26,351 bases of DNA from Prevotella sp. UBA2725 (GTDB taxonomy: Bacteria > Bacteroidota > Bacteroidia > Bacteroidales > Bacteroidaceae): positions 1 through 26,351 of the forward strand of contig DEKJ01000011.1 in assembly GCA_002353825.1 (NCBI GenBank), in the 5' to 3' direction. This document shows, in pieces, positions 16,507 to 25,671 of the stretch. A program made the translations under genes and the position numbers. Numbering within the stretch: the stretch's first letter is position 1; each line of letters starts with the position of its first letter. The notes beneath the pieces are model-generated. The model was not told where the DNA came from and made no database searches. It worked only from the letters and a program-made list of their open reading frames with translations.

Positions 16507-16785
16507 TATTTTCATGCTGTTTATGTAATATTTCCAATCTTTATTGACTTATATCAAAACGACGCACATTTGAACACACTCGTTAACAACCGTTTAGCAT
16601 CCTCCGAAGGCTATTTTCAATTTCTTTCTGCTTGTTGCGCAGTTTGTTGCACATTGCGCAACGTCGTGGATATACTTAAGGGTCATTGTTTGTCGAACGT
16701 CAAACGATACCATAAAAGCGTAGACCAATCATCTTTTCTGCTTATATTCTTTGCTGAAAAAGGCGAGTCTATGCGTATTTTTTAT
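16507..16785. other. AT-rich gap without a supported gene
   Basis: Only a short inverted repeat is seen: GTTGCGCA (16634-16641) and TGCGCAAC (16655-16662). An open frame of 126 codons crosses here but covers promoters on both strands and has no recognisable protein features. Confidence 0.5.
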
Positions 16786-16793
16786 TAATTTTG
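16786..16793 (+). promoter_or_regulatory. -7 element for the gene at 16819
   Basis: TAATTTTG matches TAnnTTTG, 25 nt ahead of the ATG. No clear -33 match at the usual distance. Confidence 0.6.
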
Positions 16794-16818
16794 TAGCTCA
16801 ATAAGGAAAGGCTTGCTT

Positions 16819-17472
16819 ATGGCACGACGTGAAGAATGGCACGATGATTATTGGCTGTTGCTTATACAGCTCTATCTGAGGCAACCGCAGGGGGTGAAAC
16901 ACCTCTACAGTCGCCCGCTTGTCGATGTGGCGATGGAACTTCATATCCATCCCTCAGAGATTCATCAGCGCCTGTTCCGTCTGCGGCAGATTGACACTCC
17001 ACGGCTCCAGCGCTTGTGGGACACCTATGCCAAGAACCCGCGGAAGCTGAAGCGGGGCATCAAATTGCTTCGTGAGATGAACGGGTTTGGCAATGCCTCG
17101 GCGTTCTATGCCGGCGTGGAGGTTAACGAGTCGTGGGAGAAAGACTTCAAGCCCATCGGCATTGGCACGCTGACACCTGTGAAGCTCATCCTTATCCTCG
17201 ACCTCTATTTCCGTCTCACTCCGATCACGATGGCAGAGGACACGCCGGAGATTCAGGAACTGTCGAAGCTCATCAAGGAAACACCGAAGACAGTCGTCGA
17301 TGTGATGGATGTGTTCCTTGTCTGCGACCCTTACATCAGCGAATACACCCATACCGACTCGCCTCTCCTTCCTTCTTGCAAGGATGTCTGGCAGCGGTTC
17401 GGCAATGATGACCTCGAGGCACTGGCTGCGCTGGCCGCACAGCTGAAAGAATACTTCGTACGCATTCGCTAA
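16819..17472 (+). CDS. Conserved-looking protein of unknown function next to rpoN
   Basis: A 217-residue soluble protein with no signal peptide or membrane segment; not recognised. ATG at 16819 was chosen over an in-frame TTG two codons earlier. The N-terminal half is charged and helical with a likely helix-turn-helix-like stretch (PLVDVAMELHIHPSEIHQRLFRLRQI, broken here as PLVDVAMELHIHPSEI then HQRLFRLRQI, about residues 34-59), then a GIKLLREMNGFGNASAFY segment. The C-terminal half contains two short helical runs and no obvious active site. It has its own promoter element and is followed, 139 nt later, by rpoN on the same strand with two strong hairpins between them. A link to sigma-54 is only suggested by position. 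Confidence 0.75.
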   Translation: MARREEWHDDYWLLLIQLYLRQPQGVKHLYSRPLVDVAMELHIHPSEIHQRLFRLRQIDTPRLQRLWDTYAKNPRKLKRGIKLLREMNGFGNASAFYAGVEVNESWEKDFKPIGIGTLTPVKLILILDLYFRLTPITMAEDTPEIQELSKLIKETPKTVVDVMDVFLVCDPYISEYTHTDSPLLPSCKDVWQRFGNDDLEALAALAAQLKEYFVRIR

Positions 17473-17480
17473 AAGTGGTA

Positions 17481-17592
17481 TTGGTTGCCGCCCTAAGTGG
17501 CGGCCACCAACCGCAAAGTAATTAAATAACCGCTATAACGGCATACATCATGCAATACCTCTGCGTTGGTGGCCGCCACTGGGGGCGGCCAC
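17481..17592 (+). promoter_or_regulatory. Twin hairpins with a competing long pairing ahead of rpoN
   Basis: Hairpin 1: TTGGTTGCCGCC (17481-17492) with GGCGGCCACCAA (17499-17510), one mismatch in 12. Hairpin 2: GTGGCCGCC (17569-17577) with GGCGGCCAC (17584-17592), perfect. The right arm of hairpin 1 is also exactly complementary to TTGGTGGCCGCC at 17566-17577, so a perfect 12-bp stem could form that breaks both hairpins. Two small inverted repeats lie between (17530-17541; 17541-17553). Hairpin 1 may just terminate the upstream gene; an attenuator-like switch for rpoN is an inference. Confidence 0.6.
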
Positions 17593-17611
17593 TGCAAAGT
17601 ATAAAAAGATA

Positions 17612-19153
17612 ATGGCACAAAAACTCATACAGACACAGACCCAACAACAGGTCCAGCAACAAAGGCTCTCACAGCAGCAGATGCTGCAGGTGAAACTCTT
17701 GGAGATGCCGCTCGCCGAGCTCGAACAAAACATCAATGCTGAGCTCGACGACAACCCGGCACTCGAAGAGAAGCGCGACGACGATGCTTTGGATGCAGCA
17801 TCAAGCAGCGAGGACGCTTACGATGACCCCGCTTCTGAAGGTTCCTCAGACAGCTCATCGTCCGACGACGACTCTTTCGAGGAAAAGTCGGAGCGCGAGG
17901 AGCGTGAGGAAGCACTCGACAATGCTTTGGAAGACTTGGGCGGCGACGATGCTATGCCAGAACCTACCCATGGTGGTTCGCAGGCGGATCCAGATGCCGA
18001 CTATGAGGAGACGGTATGGGGTGACACGACGTCGTTCTACGACAAGCTCAATGAGCAGATGGGGGAGACGGAGCTCACTGACCAGCAACAGCAGATCATG
18101 GAGTATCTCATCGGTTCCCTTGACGGCGACGGCTTGCTGCGGAAGAGTCTCGATGATATCTGTGATGAGCTCGCTATTTATCATGGCATTGATGTGCCGG
18201 TGAAAGAGATTGAGAAAGTATTGAAGATCCTGCAGACCTTTGACCCTGCGGGCATCGGTGCCCGTTCGCTCCAGGAATGTCTGCTCCTGCAGATCGCGCG
18301 CAAGCCGGAGAGCAAGCTCAAGACTCTCATGAAGGAGGTTATCAGTAACCACTTTGACGACTTCATCAAGAAACACTGGGACAAGATCTCTCAATCGATG
18401 AACCTCACGCCGGAACAGGCTAAGGTCATCCACGAAGAGATCAAGAAGCTCAACCCCAAGCCGGGAGCAGCCCTCGGTGAGACGGAGGGCCGCAGCCTGC
18501 AGCAGATCACGCCCGACTTCATTGTGGACACCGATGATGACGGCAACGTGACGTTCACCCTCAATAATGGTCGTATCCCTGACCTCCGTATCTCTCCTTC
18601 GTTCATGGAGATGGTCGACACTTACCGTACGAACAGGCAGAACATGAACCGTAAGGAGAAAGAGGCTCTGCTCTATGCCAAGGAAAAAGTGGATAAGGCA
18701 CAGGGGTATATCGAGGCTGTTAAGCAGCGCCGCCACACGCTCTACGTCACGATGAAGGCAATCATCAACTGGCAGAAGAAGTTCTTCCAGAATGGCGATG
18801 AAGCTGACCTCAAGCCGATGATCCTGAAGGATATCGCTGAGAAGACGGGTCTCGATATCTCCACAATCTCCCGTGTGAGCAACATGAAATATGCACAGAC
18901 ACGCTGGGGCACGTTCCCCCTGCGCTTCTTCTTCACCGATGGCTATGTGACGAAAGACGGTGAGGAGATGTCGACGCGCAAGATCAAGCTCGCCCTGAAA
19001 GATCTCATCGACAAAGAGGACAAGCACAAGCCGCTCAGCGACGATGTCCTCGCCCAGGAGATGAAGAAGAAAGGCTATCCTATCGCCCGTCGTACGGTGG
19101 CTAAATACCGTGAGCAGCTTGGGCTGCCAGTAGCAAGACTTAGAAGGAATTAA
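17612..19153 (+). CDS. rpoN: RNA polymerase sigma-54 factor
   Basis: A 513-residue sigma-54. Region I is the typical Gln/Leu-rich activator-interacting segment (MAQKLIQTQTQQQVQQQRLS, then QMLQVKLLEMPLAELEQNI). An acidic, Ser/Asp-rich region II follows (about 45-110), longer and more acidic than in E. coli. The core-binding domain comes next, then the HTH (about 410-440, LDISTISRVSNMKYAQTRWG) and the diagnostic RpoN box ARRTVAKYRE (about 492-501) that reads the -24 promoter element. It needs AAA+ activators, none of which are encoded in this window. The stop codon runs directly into a C-rich tandem repeat. A long antisense open frame is a shadow. Confidence 0.96.
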   Translation: MAQKLIQTQTQQQVQQQRLSQQQMLQVKLLEMPLAELEQNINAELDDNPALEEKRDDDALDAASSSEDAYDDPASEGSSDSSSSDDDSFEEKSEREEREEALDNALEDLGGDDAMPEPTHGGSQADPDADYEETVWGDTTSFYDKLNEQMGETELTDQQQQIMEYLIGSLDGDGLLRKSLDDICDELAIYHGIDVPVKEIEKVLKILQTFDPAGIGARSLQECLLLQIARKPESKLKTLMKEVISNHFDDFIKKHWDKISQSMNLTPEQAKVIHEEIKKLNPKPGAALGETEGRSLQQITPDFIVDTDDDGNVTFTLNNGRIPDLRISPSFMEMVDTYRTNRQNMNRKEKEALLYAKEKVDKAQGYIEAVKQRRHTLYVTMKAIINWQKKFFQNGDEADLKPMILKDIAEKTGLDISTISRVSNMKYAQTRWGTFPLRFFFTDGYVTKDGEEMSTRKIKLALKDLIDKEDKHKPLSDDVLAQEMKKKGYPIARRTVAKYREQLGLPVARLRRN

Positions 19154-19228
19154 GCCCCTCCCCGGCCCTCCCCAATAGGGGAGGGAGAGAAGCCTCTCCC
19201 CAGCCCTCCCCAATAGGGGATGGAGAAG
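19153..19228 (+). repeat. Family C: C-rich 38-bp tandem pair
   Basis: Two adjoining 38-bp units (19153-19190 and 19191-19228) identical at 33 positions. Each carries CTCCCC-AATA-GGGGAG or a close variant, a 5-6 bp hairpin. The first unit starts within the rpoN stop codon. A related unit lies at the window end (26313-26351), again downstream of a plus-strand gene. Confidence 0.8.
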
Positions 19229-19260
19229 GAGATATGCTTCTTGGGTGAAAGAACTCGGCT

Positions 19261-19389
19261 AGCCCCAGGTGATGGTCAGCACCTCGGAGAGGTGCCACCT
19301 GGTTAGCCCCAGGTGAGGAGCGCAGCGACGTAACCTGGGGTTTAGAATCGCCCAAACCATCTGAACGGTCGGCCTCGAAGAGGGCGAAC
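19261..19389 (+). repeat. Family A composite repeat, copy 3
   Basis: An outer pair CCAGGTG (19265-19271) / CACCTGG (19296-19302) encloses the small hairpin CACCTC-GGA-GAGGTG (19280-19294). Then comes the CCCCAGGT/ACCTGGGG hairpin (19307-19314 with 19333-19340) with loop GAGGAGCGCAGCGACG, a spacer and the 17-mer CCTCGAAGAGGGCGAAC (19373-19389). Oriented with the upstream gene rpoN. Confidence 0.8.
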
Positions 19390-19397
19390 TTTTCAAG

Positions 19398-19434
19398 GAG
19401 TTAGGAACTAAGAGTTAGAAGTTATAATTAGGAG
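19398..19434 (+). repeat. Degenerate GAGTTAG heptamer array (family D)
   Basis: Starting at 19398: GAGTTAG, GAACTAA, GAGTTAG, AAGTTAT, AATTAGGAG. This is the intergenic relative of the array inside miaB (11410-11442). It lies just before the membrane-protein gene at 19447. Confidence 0.6.
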
Positions 19435-19446
19435 ACAAAAAACGAT

Positions 19447-20058
19447 ATGCGCGAAAAAGATATAATCATAGCGGCACGAGTCGTAAGCATGGTGTTCACG
19501 CCATTCTACCTGCCTTTGGCGGGCTTGCTGGCGTTGTTCATCTTCAGCTACATGAACCTCATGCCGTTTGCCTATAAAGCTATGGTGCTGCTGATGGTGT
19601 ATCTCTTCACCATCCTCCTGCCGACGCTGCTCATCCATGCCTATCGCAGTTATCAAGGCTGGTCGAAGTGGCAGTTGGGTAAGCGGGAGAGCCGTATGGT
19701 GCCTTACATCATCGCCATCCTCTGCTATTCGATGTGCTATTTCGTGATGACCTATCTGCATATCCCACAGTTCATGGCCAACATTCTCATAGCAGCTCTG
19801 TTGATACAGATCGTGTGCGCCGTGGTCAACGTGTGGTGGAAGATCTCAACGCACACGGCAGCTATCGGAGGATTTGAGGGAGCCCTCGTGGCGTTCTCCA
19901 TTCTTTTCGCTTTCAATCCTCTTTGGTGGTTCTGTGTCATCTTGCTCTTGTCGGGTATGGTCGGCACAAGTCGAATGATTCTGCGTCAACATACACTGGC
20001 ACAGGTCGTGACCGGCTTCCTTGCCGGTACCGTCCTCGGATTCTGGGCAATCATTTAA
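19447..20058 (+). CDS. Small PAP2-like integral membrane protein
   Basis: A 203-residue, very hydrophobic protein with about five to six membrane helices. WWKISTHTAAIGG (about 137-149) and GTSRMILRQHTLAQVVTGFLAG (about 176-197; shown in two parts as GTSRMILRQHT and LAQVVTGFLAG) resemble PAP2 motifs 2 and 3 (PSGH-like and SR-x5-H-x3-D/Q). The catalytic histidines appear present, but motif 1 (K-x6-RP) is not clear, so activity is uncertain. By family it would act on lipid phosphates such as undecaprenyl or phosphatidylglycerol phosphate. No promoter of the TAnnTTTG type was found in the repeat-filled gap after rpoN, so it may depend on read-through. Confidence 0.7.
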   Translation: MREKDIIIAARVVSMVFTPFYLPLAGLLALFIFSYMNLMPFAYKAMVLLMVYLFTILLPTLLIHAYRSYQGWSKWQLGKRESRMVPYIIAILCYSMCYFVMTYLHIPQFMANILIAALLIQIVCAVVNVWWKISTHTAAIGGFEGALVAFSILFAFNPLWWFCVILLLSGMVGTSRMILRQHTLAQVVTGFLAGTVLGFWAII

Positions 20059-20075
20059 ACAAATAATAATATTAT

Positions 20076-20296
20076 GGTTCTTCCGTTTAATGAGTACACA
20101 TATATGAATTCTCCTGAAGATTTATTTTCACACGGATCTTAAAGATTTTAAGGATTTTCGGCTTCGCCGATTACGTGGTGATGCTGAAGTGCATGCAACC
20201 GCAATATGGCATGCAGGGATGCGTGTAGCCGCGAAGCGGCGTAATTATCTTTAAAATCTTTAAGATCCGTGTGAGAAAGATCCGTGTGAGCATGGA
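20076..20296. repeat. Family B inverted-repeat element, copy 2
   Basis: Arms 20129-20155 and 20247-20273 pair over 27 bp with one mismatch. Compared with copy 1 the arms read CGGATCTTAAAG rather than CGGATTATAAAG, and the right arm carries the matching changes, so pairing is kept. The lead-in ATGAGTACAC and the trailing direct copy ATCCGTGTGAGCATGG are shared. Inner hairpins: TCGGC-TTC-GCCGA-type near 20159 and GCCGC-GAA-GCGGC (20228-20240). It takes up most of the 305-bp gap before purE. Confidence 0.85.
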
Positions 20297-20363
20297 TGTA
20301 TTTTAACGGATAAACCAATATTATGCAACCGCAAAACTTATACAAATATAACAATACAATATT

Positions 20364-20870
20364 ATGCAGCCGTTAGTAAGTATTATCATGGGTTCAACAA
20401 GCGACCTTCCTGTTATGGAGAAAGCTTGCAAATGGCTTGAGGAACAAGAGATTCCTTTTGAGATGAACGCACTCTCTGCACACCGCACGCCCGATGCTGT
20501 GGAGCAGTTTGCCAAAGGTGCCAAGGCACGCGGCGTGAAAGTCATCATCGCCGGAGCCGGTATGGCAGCCGCACTGCCGGGTGTCATCGCTGCCTCTACA
20601 CCGCTGCCTGTTATCGGTGTGCCAATCAAGGGTATGCTCGACGGTCTCGACGCCATGCTCTCCATCATCCAGATGCCTCCTGGGATCCCCGTGGCTACCG
20701 TCGGTGTCAATGGTGCTCAGAACGCGGCTATCCTCGCTGCTGAGATGATTGCACTCGGCGATGAGGAGATTGCCAAGAAGGTAGATGCCTGGAAAGCAGG
20801 ATTAGGAAAGAAGATCGAGAAGGCCAACGCTGACCTCGCTGCTATCAAGGACTATAAATTCAAGTGCTGA
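20364..20870 (+). CDS. purE: N5-carboxyaminoimidazole ribonucleotide mutase
   Basis: A 168-residue class I PurE, which converts N5-CAIR to CAIR in purine synthesis, normally as an octamer. Family motifs: IIMGSTSDLPVMEKA at the N-terminus (phosphate binding), the active-site SAHRTPD (about 38-44), AGAGMAAALPGVIA and the PVIGVPI loop. The length is normal. ATG at 20364 is preceded by a near-copy of the start region at 20323 that opens a short out-of-frame ORF. No promoter match is seen between the family B element and the start. The stop codon TGA abuts the ispG ATG, so translation is probably coupled. Confidence 0.95.
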   Translation: MQPLVSIIMGSTSDLPVMEKACKWLEEQEIPFEMNALSAHRTPDAVEQFAKGAKARGVKVIIAGAGMAAALPGVIAASTPLPVIGVPIKGMLDGLDAMLSIIQMPPGIPVATVGVNGAQNAAILAAEMIALGDEEIAKKVDAWKAGLGKKIEKANADLAAIKDYKFKC

Positions 20871-22712
<1,842 letters not shown>

Positions 22713-22727
22713 CATTAATTTGGTTCA

Positions 22728-23657
22728 ATGACAAAACTCGTTTATTATCTTCTCTATGCTGTCAGCACCCTGCCTTTCAGGGTGCTGTATGCGCTTTCCG
22801 ATATGCTCATGCCGTTGCTCTATTATATAATAAGGTATAGGCGGGGTATCGTGAGGCGTAACCTTACATCGGCTTTCCCTGAGAAATCGCCGAAGGAGAT
22901 CAAGCGCATCGAGAAGAAGTTCTATCATTGGTTCTGCGACTATTTCTTAGAGGCTATCAAACTGCTGAGCATCAGTGACGAGGAACTGAACCGTCGGTTC
23001 CACGTCAAGAACCCAGAGGTGCATGAGGCCTGGTTCTTGAAAGGACGCAATACAGCGGGATTCCTCGGCCATTACTGTAATTGGGAATGGCTCTCACGCG
23101 TAGGCAAAGACATGAATCCCGAGCGGCGCGTCTGTCTCATCTATGACCCACTGCACAGTAAGGCTATCGATTATGTCTTCTATAAGCTTCGTTCTGATCC
23201 TCCTATTGGCGTGCCCACACCGAAAAAGGATATTCTTCGGCAGCTCGTCACGTGGCGGCGTGAGGGTCGCATGAGTCTCTCGGGATATATCGCTGACCAG
23301 GCACCGAAGTGGGAGAATATCCACTTGTGGCTGCCGTTCCTCAACCATCCCGAGACACCTGTCTTCACGGGTGCCGAGCGCATCTCGCGTAAGATGAACG
23401 ATGTTGTCTATTATGTGAAGATGACGCGTCCACGCCGCGGCTATTATAATATGGAGTATATCCTATTGTCAGATGACCCCGCGAGCCTTCCGGAGGGAGA
23501 GTTGACCCGTCGCTTCTTTAAGATGTTGGAGGCATCGGTGTGTGAGGCACCGGAGTATTATCTCTGGACCCATAATCGTTGGAAGCGCACGAAGGCGGAG
23601 TTTGACCGCCGCTTCGATATTGTCAACGGAAAGGTCGTGCCGAAGAAGAATGCGTGA
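22728..23657 (+). CDS. LpxL/HtrB-type lipid A acyltransferase homologue
   Basis: A 309-residue inner-membrane protein with an N-terminal anchor helix (about 4-38), then RGIVRRNLTSAFPEKSPKEI, the usual start of the LpxL/HtrB catalytic domain. The acyltransferase motif is HYCNWE (His about 115, with Glu five residues on), the HX4(D/E) form. By family it moves an acyl chain onto a lipid A precursor, or makes another acylated lipid. Which secondary chain it adds cannot be told. It is last in the purE-ispG operon and is followed directly by the giant family A palindrome, which may define its mRNA 3' end. Confidence 0.85.
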   Translation: MTKLVYYLLYAVSTLPFRVLYALSDMLMPLLYYIIRYRRGIVRRNLTSAFPEKSPKEIKRIEKKFYHWFCDYFLEAIKLLSISDEELNRRFHVKNPEVHEAWFLKGRNTAGFLGHYCNWEWLSRVGKDMNPERRVCLIYDPLHSKAIDYVFYKLRSDPPIGVPTPKKDILRQLVTWRREGRMSLSGYIADQAPKWENIHLWLPFLNHPETPVFTGAERISRKMNDVVYYVKMTRPRRGYYNMEYILLSDDPASLPEGELTRRFFKMLEASVCEAPEYYLWTHNRWKRTKAEFDRRFDIVNGKVVPKKNA

Positions 23658-23662
23658 TTTTA

Positions 23663-23983
23663 GGTTCTTCAGCTTTTCGGGTTGATACTGCAGTCAACCT
23701 CGAAGAGGTTGTACATGGTTAGCCCCAGGTAAGGAGCACAGCGACGCAACCTGGGGTTTGGGGCGAGCGATTAAACCTGACCTGTCGGCCTCGAAGAGGG
23801 CGAACATGGGCGGGATGCTAGTTATAGGTGGTTATCTAAACCATGTTCGCCCTCTTCGAGGCCGGATTGCAACGGAATCACGCCGGTCCTAAACCCCACG
23901 TTTCGGCTGCGCCTCACGTGGGGCTAACCATGTGCAACCTCTTCGAGGTTGACTGCGGTATTAACGCGAAAACCGGAAGAACC
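23663..23983 (+). repeat. Family A copy 4: 321-bp nested palindrome
   Basis: Outer arms 23663-23727 and 23919-23983 are inverted copies matching at 59 of 65 positions; each starts GGTTCTTC and includes the 17-nt CAACCTCGAAGAGGTTG hairpin. Inside each arm end is a CCCC-GGGG hairpin: CCCCAGGT/ACCTGGGG (23723-23730, 23749-23756) and CCCCACGT/ACGTGGGG (23894-23901, 23916-23923). The centre is a perfect 24-bp inverted repeat (23786-23809 and 23841-23864, CGGCCTCGAAGAGGGCGAAC then ATGG) with a 31-nt loop. It starts 6 nt after the acyltransferase stop. Confidence 0.9.
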
Positions 23984-24013
23984 GGATTTAACAGAATATT
24001 CATACGATAAAAC

Positions 24014-24044
24014 TTGCCGTATATCATTATTTTGTATAACTTTG
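24014..24044 (+). promoter_or_regulatory. Bacteroidetes-type promoter for the secreted-protein gene
   Basis: TTGC (24014-24017), a 19-nt spacer and TAACTTTG (24037-24044). The leader to the ATG at 24121 is about 70 nt. Confidence 0.75.
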
Positions 24045-24120
24045 CAAAGGGGTTTATGCGGTGTGCATTGCCCCCAAGAAGTAATATGAATAGAATTTAA
24101 TCACTTAAATAATTACGCTT

Positions 24121-25188
24121 ATGAACAAAATTTTACGCTTCTCGCTGATGCTCATCATGGCATTAGTTAGTAATTTCAGCTTCGCTGACACTGTAAATCT
24201 GATCGAGACAGATTTCACTGCCGGTCAGGGTGATTGGACCATTGATAACAAGACGTTACCAGAAGGTCTGTCTTATGTATGGAAAGCAGATAAGAGCTAT
24301 GGTATGAAGGCATCTGCTTATGTTAGCGGAAAAACTTATGCTGCTGAGAGCTGGTTGATCTCTCCTGTTATCGATGCTACCAACTACACAGGCTTGAAAC
24401 TCTCTTTCAAGCATGCAATCAATAAATTTACTTCTGTGGACAAAGCAAAGGAAGAGGCTACGGTCTGGGTGAAGGCTGATGGTGCTGATTGGGAGAAAGT
24501 TGAGATAAGCTATCCTACAAAGCTCAGTTGGACATTCCTTGATGTGAAGGATATCGATTTGTCAAAGTACGATGGCAAGAAACTTCAGGTTGCTTTCAAA
24601 TATGTTAGCACAGCAGAGAAAGCAGGTACATGGGAGGTTAATAATGTTGTTGTATCTGGTGAAGGTGCACCATTGGTTGATCCTAATGCAAAAGGTCAGG
24701 AAGCTAACCCTTACACAGTTGAAGAGCTTCTCGCTATGGATGCAGATAATATCACTGTTACCGACAATGTCTGGGTAAAGGGTATTATCGTTGGCTATTT
24801 GAATTCTGATAACAAGCAAACTGTCGTAAAGACAGACACAGAAGGCAATACAAACATTGCTATCGCTGCTACTGCAGGCGAGACGGATGCTTCTAAGGTT
24901 GTTCCAGTTCAGCTCCCTAAGGGTGATATCAGAACTGCATTGAATGTTGCTGATCATCAGGATTATATCGGCAAAGAGGTAATGGTTAAAGGTAACATTC
25001 AGAAGTACTTTTCGGTTATTGGTGTGAAGAACACTTCTGACTATAAAGCTCCTACTGCAACTAACATTAATACCATCTCTATTAAGGCTAATCCCGATGC
25101 TCCTCTCTACAACCTCGCTGGCCAGCGCGTAAGCAAGAGCTACAAGGGTGTGGTGATCAAGAACGGTAAGAAGGTAGTGGTGAAGTAA
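24121..25188 (+). CDS. Secreted multidomain protein with a Prevotella-type C-terminal segment
   Basis: A 355-residue exported protein. Signal peptide about 1-22 (MNKILRF, hydrophobic core, FSFAD). Residues about 25-180 look like a beta-sandwich of the choice-of-anchor/carbohydrate-binding type (AESWLISPVIDATNYTGLKL; TWEVNNVVVSG). Residues about 195-320 resemble the OB-fold-like DUF6359 domain (NPYTVEELLAMD; VWVKGIIVGYLNSDN; EVMVKGNIQKYF). The end, PLYNLAGQRVSKSYKG then VVIKNGKKVVVK, is like the C-terminal segment on many Prevotella secreted proteins and may be a sorting or anchoring signal (recall, not searched). The gene is visibly richer in A+T at third positions than its neighbours. It has its own promoter, and a family A repeat starts right at its stop. 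Confidence 0.85.
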   Translation: MNKILRFSLMLIMALVSNFSFADTVNLIETDFTAGQGDWTIDNKTLPEGLSYVWKADKSYGMKASAYVSGKTYAAESWLISPVIDATNYTGLKLSFKHAINKFTSVDKAKEEATVWVKADGADWEKVEISYPTKLSWTFLDVKDIDLSKYDGKKLQVAFKYVSTAEKAGTWEVNNVVVSGEGAPLVDPNAKGQEANPYTVEELLAMDADNITVTDNVWVKGIIVGYLNSDNKQTVVKTDTEGNTNIAIAATAGETDASKVVPVQLPKGDIRTALNVADHQDYIGKEVMVKGNIQKYFSVIGVKNTSDYKAPTATNINTISIKANPDAPLYNLAGQRVSKSYKGVVIKNGKKVVVK

Positions 25189-25391
25189 TTGATACTGCTG
25201 ACAGCCTCGGAGAGGCTGATTTTACATAACCCCAGACTAAGGGAGCGAAGCGACCGCAGTCTGGGGTTTGTTGTGAGTGCTTATTTGACTGATCTCCTGC
25301 CTCGAAGAGGCAGACTGCACGACAGTGCGCTATGTCTATGATGAGTTGTTTTCAATATAGCGCGCTAAGGCGCAGTCAACCTCTCCGAGGC
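25189..25391 (+). repeat. Family A composite repeat, copy 5
   Basis: Directly after the stop codon: GATACTGCTGACAGCCTCGG leads into hairpin CAGCCTC-GGA-GAGGCTG (25202-25218), then hairpin AACCCCAGACT/AGTCTGGGGTT (25228-25238 with 25258-25268, perfect 11 bp), then a second large imperfect inverted repeat with arms 25299-25333 and 25357-25391 that both start or end in GCCTCG(A/G)AGAGG. The order mirrors the left two thirds of the 23663-23983 palindrome. Confidence 0.85.
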
Positions 25392-25671
25392 ACTTGCCGA
25401 TACAAAGACCGGAGTCCAAACGTTATCTGCCAATCTGTCAAACCCGTCATCTTTTGTCTTGATTTATCGCAAGAAATGTCCGATTAGGGAAAACTCCCCC
25501 TCTAAATAGGGTTTTCCCCCGCTGCCACTTGTAACTTTGGCGCTATCTTTGCGTCGTATTTAGAAAACGAAGCAGAAATTCGTTGAACAGACAACAAGAG
25601 TTGAATCAACAACAAGAGTTGGACAGATAATAAGACAAAATATAAACAACATAATTAAATAACAAAAGACT
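25392..25671 (+). promoter_or_regulatory. Promoter region and long leader of the outer-membrane protein gene
   Basis: Two -7 boxes lie 12 nt apart: TAACTTTG (25532-25539) and TATCTTTG (25544-25551). Just upstream, GGGAAAAC (25487-25494) and GTTTTCCC (25511-25518) form an inverted repeat that could be an operator or a hairpin. The leader of about 115 nt carries ACAACAAGAGTTG twice (about 25591-25603 and 25609-25621), each holding CAAC...GTTG. The role of these repeats is unknown. Confidence 0.6.

Noticed and set aside
16408..16788. 126-codon open frame on the plus strand in the rnr to 16819 gap
   Set aside because: It overlaps an opposing consensus promoter and the promoter of the next gene, shows low-complexity AT-rich composition and no protein features. 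A real small gene cannot be fully excluded.
17511..17520. CAAAGTA after the rpoN-leader hairpin read as a reverse promoter
   Set aside because: The spacing is one base short of TAnnTTTG on the minus strand and no gene follows.
17855..19213. 452-codon open frame on the minus strand
   Set aside because: It is antisense to rpoN, has no recognisable motif and runs into repeat DNA.
23663..23983. CRISPR array or an insertion sequence
   Set aside because: Repeats are inverted and nested, not evenly spaced direct repeats, and no transposase is encoded within the element.
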